64,000 nucleotides of DNA from the NCBI GenBank assembly GCA_038030265.1, contig CM075941.1:20274001-20338000 (forward strand), in the 5' to 3' direction. The notes below the pieces were generated by a model. The model saw only the letters and a list, made by a program, of their open reading frames with translations, did not search any database and was not told the DNA's origin. How positions within the stretch are numbered: the stretch's first letter is position 1; every line of letters begins with the position of its first letter. The position numbers and the translations under genes are program-made. Below, one piece after another: positions 59,816-64,000 of this stretch. This stretch comes from Corythucha ciliata (taxonomy: Eukaryota > Arthropoda > Insecta > Hemiptera > Tingidae).

Positions 59816-59954
59816 CTGATTTATTTCGGCCTCAACCACGGCCAGCTGGTCCAATATGGAGCAACATATTTGGGCTGTTCCTAACTGATTCGCCTGTGTG
59901 CGATCAGATTTGACATATTATTTTTTAACAAAAGAAAAACATGTAAAAGGGGCT

Positions 59955-60260
59955 TGTAGTCCAGTCAATCTAAGCATAAAAATGCAAAATAAATGCAATA
60001 AATATGGGATTTTGTTTTTTGCGGGAATGTGTACGGGAGGGTCCCCTGATCATTGTCTAACAAAGTCCCGAGCTGAACCACCTGCCCCAGAGGGAGGGGG
60101 GTCGTTTAAAGGTACCTTTTCGTGATTTTTCGCCTATATCTAAAAAACGGTGCGTCTTAGACAAAAACTTTGAGACAAAGAATGTAAGCTCCTTAAATTA
60201 TCTTCAACTTTTACTCCATGCATTTTTTTTAAATTCCCAACGGTTTTCGATGTATACTAC
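59955..60260 (-). repeat. Dispersed repeat R3, inverted copy
   Basis: Reverse complement of 60975-61215 and 61985-62285. Shared blocks are CAAAATCCCATATTTATT, AGCTCGGGACTTTATTAGAC, ATTGATCAGRGGACC and ATACAGGCGAAAAA-type text. No coding capacity seen. Confidence 0.7.
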
Positions 60261-60974
60261 CCTGAAATGTGACCTTTTTCAAAAACATTATTTTAACCTC
60301 ACGTTTTTTGTCAAACTTTGCACCCTACCTTCTTACCTGTTCAATTTTAGCGTAAAGAATAAATTTAGAAGTTGTTGAGAATTGAATTTGCTTCAAGAAT
60401 ATATGCATAAACGCAAAATTATCTTTAAGGGGTCGTCGGCTATGAGTTTTGTGGTTTCAAAAGAAGTCTACAAAAATGATTCACAAATTTTAAGTTTTCA
60501 TCTTCAAACAAAGCTGCGGCGCTTAGCCGCCACGTCACCAGTCGCCATTTCGCTATCGCGGCCCTCATCAGCCCTGGTGAGCCGGGTCTCCTCCCAAACT
60601 CGATTTTACCAGGTCAGGTCGAGCGTCAGGGGTGGAAAGATCGTTGAGTGCAAAGTCCACTCAAAGAAAAATACAGCGATTTCGCCCACTGCATCACTTC
60701 CACACACCGCCATGCCTCCATTTCTCTCAAAACTGTAAAATTCGCCCCAAAACCCATGAGATTGAATCGACGGAAAATATGACTTACGTTAGTCTGATTT
60801 AAAACCAGTCATGAGCGTTTGGCACTTTCGAAAACAGAATTTCGTTATTTTGACTCTTCCAAACGTCAATTTCGTGAATTTTCGCTCATTCAAAACTAAA
60901 TTTTGTGGATTCGTCTCGTTCAAATCCCAATTTCACTCGTTCAAAAACCCAATTTACAATTGACAACTCGAACT

Positions 60975-61215
60975 AGGGAAGAATATCCAAGAAAAAGAAT
61001 CCAAAAGTTTTCGCCCAAGACGCACTGTTTTTGAGATACAGGCGAAAAACCACAAAAGGGTACCTTTAATCAGCCCCCTCCCCCTGTGGCAGAAGATTCA
61101 GCTCGGGACTTTATTAGACATTGATCAGAGGACCCTCCCCTACACATTCCCGCAAAAAAACAAAATCCCATATTTATTTCCGCTCAAAACCTTAGATTGA
61201 CTGGACTAGAATACT
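60975..61215 (+). repeat. Dispersed repeat R3, forward copy 1
   Basis: Reads GAGATACAGGCGAAAAACC, a GC-rich middle, CAGCTCGGGACTTTATTAGAC, then CAAAATCCCATATTTATTTC. Only about 0.8 kb from the inverted copy, so the two can pair. Confidence 0.7.
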
Positions 61216-61984
61216 GAATACGATAAATGAAAATCAATAATATTTGAGTATTTATAAGGATCCTCAGCCATAGAGTCGCCCTCATCATCTTCCTCGTCGT
61301 CAAACATGAAGGTATTGTTGCAGTGGCGTGGCTTGTTGGAAATCCCTCCCCCCTGCTAAACTAGCCTTGGCGCCCCTTCATCTTACAATCAGCTCAATCG
61401 TAGGACTGAATAAGGAGAAGATTTTGACGTTTATTGCTGGAAGTCCTCATCAGAAATTTTCATTATTTGGTGAAAGTTAAAATTAAAATTAGGTTAATTA
61501 AATTATTTTTGAGTTGAAACTTTCATTTTTATTGCACTTTTGTCGCCTAGTCCAACGACAGAGGACTGAGAGAATAGCAGCTCTGCGACGTACCCCCAAT
61601 GTTTAGCTGAGCACTGAGTTAATTTTTTTTTTTAAATTATGAATGATATAGTTCATAGCTATATCAGTTAAATAGATAAGTATAGATGGGGGAAAAATAC
61701 CCTGAGCTCAGCGCCCCCGAGGGCTGTGGGGGCTATTTCTATGCCTCTGTATCGATGCAGTCCCCCTGGGAGTTACTGCTGACCTTGAAGCAGAATACAA
61801 CGGCCTTCCTGCAACCACATCTTGATTCGCACTCACCCCCGTGCAGCGGCAGAATATGGAGTTCAGCGCGTGATCTGGTACAGGGGGTGCCGTGGTGATC
61901 ACAGGAGCCAGTTATCCCCCTTCCCCTCTCTTACACTCACATTCCCTTGGTGGAAGACTGTTTCCCAACCAAGTATGCAAGGTC

Positions 61985-62285
61985 TCTTTCCAGAGGCGAT
62001 ATCTCGAAAACTCCGAGGAATGTTAAAAAATGTATGGAATAAAAGTTATAGGGAACTCAATATGCTTTAATTCTGTACTCGCAAAGAATCGTCGTAGACA
62101 CACCAGTTTTGAGATACAGGCGAAAAACCTCGAAAAGGTGGCTTTGAACGCTCCCCCTTCATTCGGGGGAGGGCGTTCAGCTCGGGACTTTATTAGACAT
62201 TGATCAGGGGACCCCCTCCTTCATATTCCTCCAAAAAAACAAAATCCCATATTTATTTCCGCTCCAAAGCTTAGATTGGACTATG
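61985..62285 (+). repeat. Dispersed repeat R3, forward copy 2
   Basis: Same order of blocks as 60975-61215. The match extends further left (ATCTCGAAAACTCCG, TGTATGGAATAAAAGTTATA), agreeing with the complement of the 60180-60260 flank. Copy length is about 300 bp. Confidence 0.7.
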
Positions 62286-62289
62286 AGTT

Positions 62290-64000
62290 AGAATTGATCA
62301 ATACATACATTATTCGCTACTGAAGGATGTTACAACTATTTCAAACTTCATTCCTTTGCAACAAATAAAACTTAATCATTTTGACACTTTCGTCTTTGTA
62401 AGGCTTGCTAACGCCTTTTAAAATATTTCATTTGTGCCTCGATTCCCAGAATTTCAAGTTCGTGACTTCCACCCGCGAACAGAATAAATTTTACCGTTTT
62501 CTTCCATTCAATATAAATATTATGTAGTACGAATAGTACGCAGCTAAGCTATACAAGTCCCTTCCTCTTGTTCTATTTGAATGAACGTTAATACCCCAGG
62601 TCTTCACGCGTAAGCTTTAATTTTATTCATAACTGCAATTTTTCCCTTTAAAAGTTCCTCTTCAGGTTTATTCATGGAGGCTTTGATCATAACACACTCA
62701 ATAATGTGAGCTAAACATGACAACCCAAAGCTTTTCATTACAAATTCAAACGGGGAGGAAACCCCAACTCTTGCATTCCTCTTCCTTGTGTGTGGTAATA
62801 GTTTGTAAATTCATTCATAAAAGAGAGGAATACAAACTCTTCTTTTTTTTTTCAGAAAATATGTAATAACATTGGGTCAGAAAACCCGTTGACCTCTCAT
62901 TCAGAGAGGCCAAGTTGATCGAATGACCAGTTTGGAACGATGTGAGGAGATAGGAGCATAGTGAGGTAAACGGGGATGATGAAGGCGCAGGAGGGACGAA
63001 GAAGTTATTATACGTAGAAGCTCAGGAGCTTTGGCTCAATAAAACTGGCTTCTGTAGAGGTAATACGAATGGGTTGAGTGTGTGTGATGCTCGTGAGTGA
63101 GAGGAAGAAAAAGAGTGCGTTAGCGGGGGGGGGGGGGGGTAAAAAGCAATCTTGAAGTTCCGTTGCCCGAGGAGGACAAAAGCGTCCAGTTACCTATACG
63201 CGATATGGAATTTAGTTCCACTTCTCTAACCCTCTCGCCTTCCCCACACGCCAGCAGAAATTCAGCCATACCGTCACACCAACATTCTCCCATACGTCAA
63301 GACGTCAACCCGCGATCACAATATGCAGAAAAAACTCCATCATATATATTGAACGTAGTAGTGTGGAAGGAGGCAATTGATGAGAATTTCCACTTAGGAT
63401 AACGAGAAAACAACGCGTTTTCTATTGATTTCCCAGCCTGGACCCCAAACACGCTTCAAACGGTTCCACAAAAGCAATTTAACTTCGAAAGACCATCACT
63501 GCTCATTTTTCATCAATTACAATTGAGTTGCACAATAAAAATGTACTTCCCGCGCTTCTGGGGGTCTCTGGACCTCTCTATTTTCCGGGACAACGAATTG
63601 CCTGGCTTAAATTGACATCATCTAACAATAAGACCAGTTCCTTTTGAATTTTCGTATATAAAAGCTCTCCTTGAACTTTTTTTTGCGGAATTTCTTTCTT
63701 CACGAAATGAAGGAAAATGGGTTTTTGAGCAAAAAAAGCAACCTTCTTTTTGTGTTTCAAGTCGCGGACTTTTTCTTGCGTCAAACCTCTTATAATCTCT
63801 TTAGAAAATTTGCTGTACCATCCAGTCGTTTTTCTCTGCGTTTATTGTTTGTTTTTATGAGAAAAAAAGTGAAGGAACTGAAACTAATTTCGTCTTGGAA
63901 TGAAAGGACGCTGTCTCCCGTTTCACAGAAAAAGCTAAAATAAGAGTATTTTAATGAGTGATTGACCTTGACAGTGAGGTTATCCGGCCGTTTTTACGTC
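62290..64000. other. No gene recognised
   Basis: Non-array sequence with G14 at 63125-63138. The plus frame after it (from 63163, reading PEEDKSVQLPIRDMEFSS then Ser/Pro-rich text) is open for 79 codons without splice or family support. Confidence 0.35.

Noticed and set aside
60382..60738. Plus-strand ORF with RRLAATSPVAISLSRPSS as an exon
   Set aside because: Locally GC-rich with a donor-like CAG/gtcagg, but no acceptor, no homology and it lies among dispersed repeats.
61686..62070. ORFs on both strands near 61.7-61.9 kb
   Set aside because: GC-rich patch open on both strands with no recognisable domain, start context or splice sites.

Overview
This is eukaryotic, almost certainly invertebrate metazoan, nuclear DNA. 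Short coding exons with GT/AG splice sites and small introns sit in a large AT-rich matrix of degenerate tandem repeats and short fold-back elements. No bacterial operon, phage, rRNA, tRNA or CRISPR locus was recognised. The phylum cannot be fixed by eye. The proteins identified are general bilaterian ones.

The backbone of the window is one plus-strand gene, a neuron navigator (NAV / sickie / unc-53) orthologue. Sixteen exons were placed between 7114 and 43462. All but one join in phase. Exon blocks lie at 7.1 kb, 10.8-14.0 kb and 41.1-43.5 kb, separated by introns of 3.6 kb and 27.1 kb. The N-terminal calponin-homology domain lies upstream of the window. The distal coiled coil and the AAA module are not found after 43462, so the following intron is probably longer than 20 kb.

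Other genes lie antisense inside the NAV introns. (1) At 11.6-13.2 kb a 1.66-kb intron is almost filled by three overlapping minus-strand ORFs. One is a 390-residue protein with a hydrophobic N-terminus and a long seven-residue repeat. (2) At 14.1-19.6 kb there is a complete five-exon cyclin B3 gene (359 aa predicted, all phases consistent). (3) At 47.4-50.7 kb there is an intact, intronless nardilysin-type M16 metallopeptidase (1094 aa). A CpG-rich plus-strand exon at 54.1 kb may be the first exon of another gene or an alternative NAV start.

Roughly two fifths of the window (judged by eye) is degenerate tandem array. There are several sequence families, most with a period near 30 bp, some near 20 bp and one near 16 bp, in blocks that switch strand. 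At least eight small DNA-transposon-like elements (about 128-188 bp) were found with terminal or near-complete inverted repeats and 3-bp target duplications (CWG or TWA). This is the pattern of non-autonomous PIF/Harbinger elements. Further fold-back hairpins, dispersed repeats and many C or G runs of 9-15 bases make up the rest. No transposase or reverse transcriptase was recognised.
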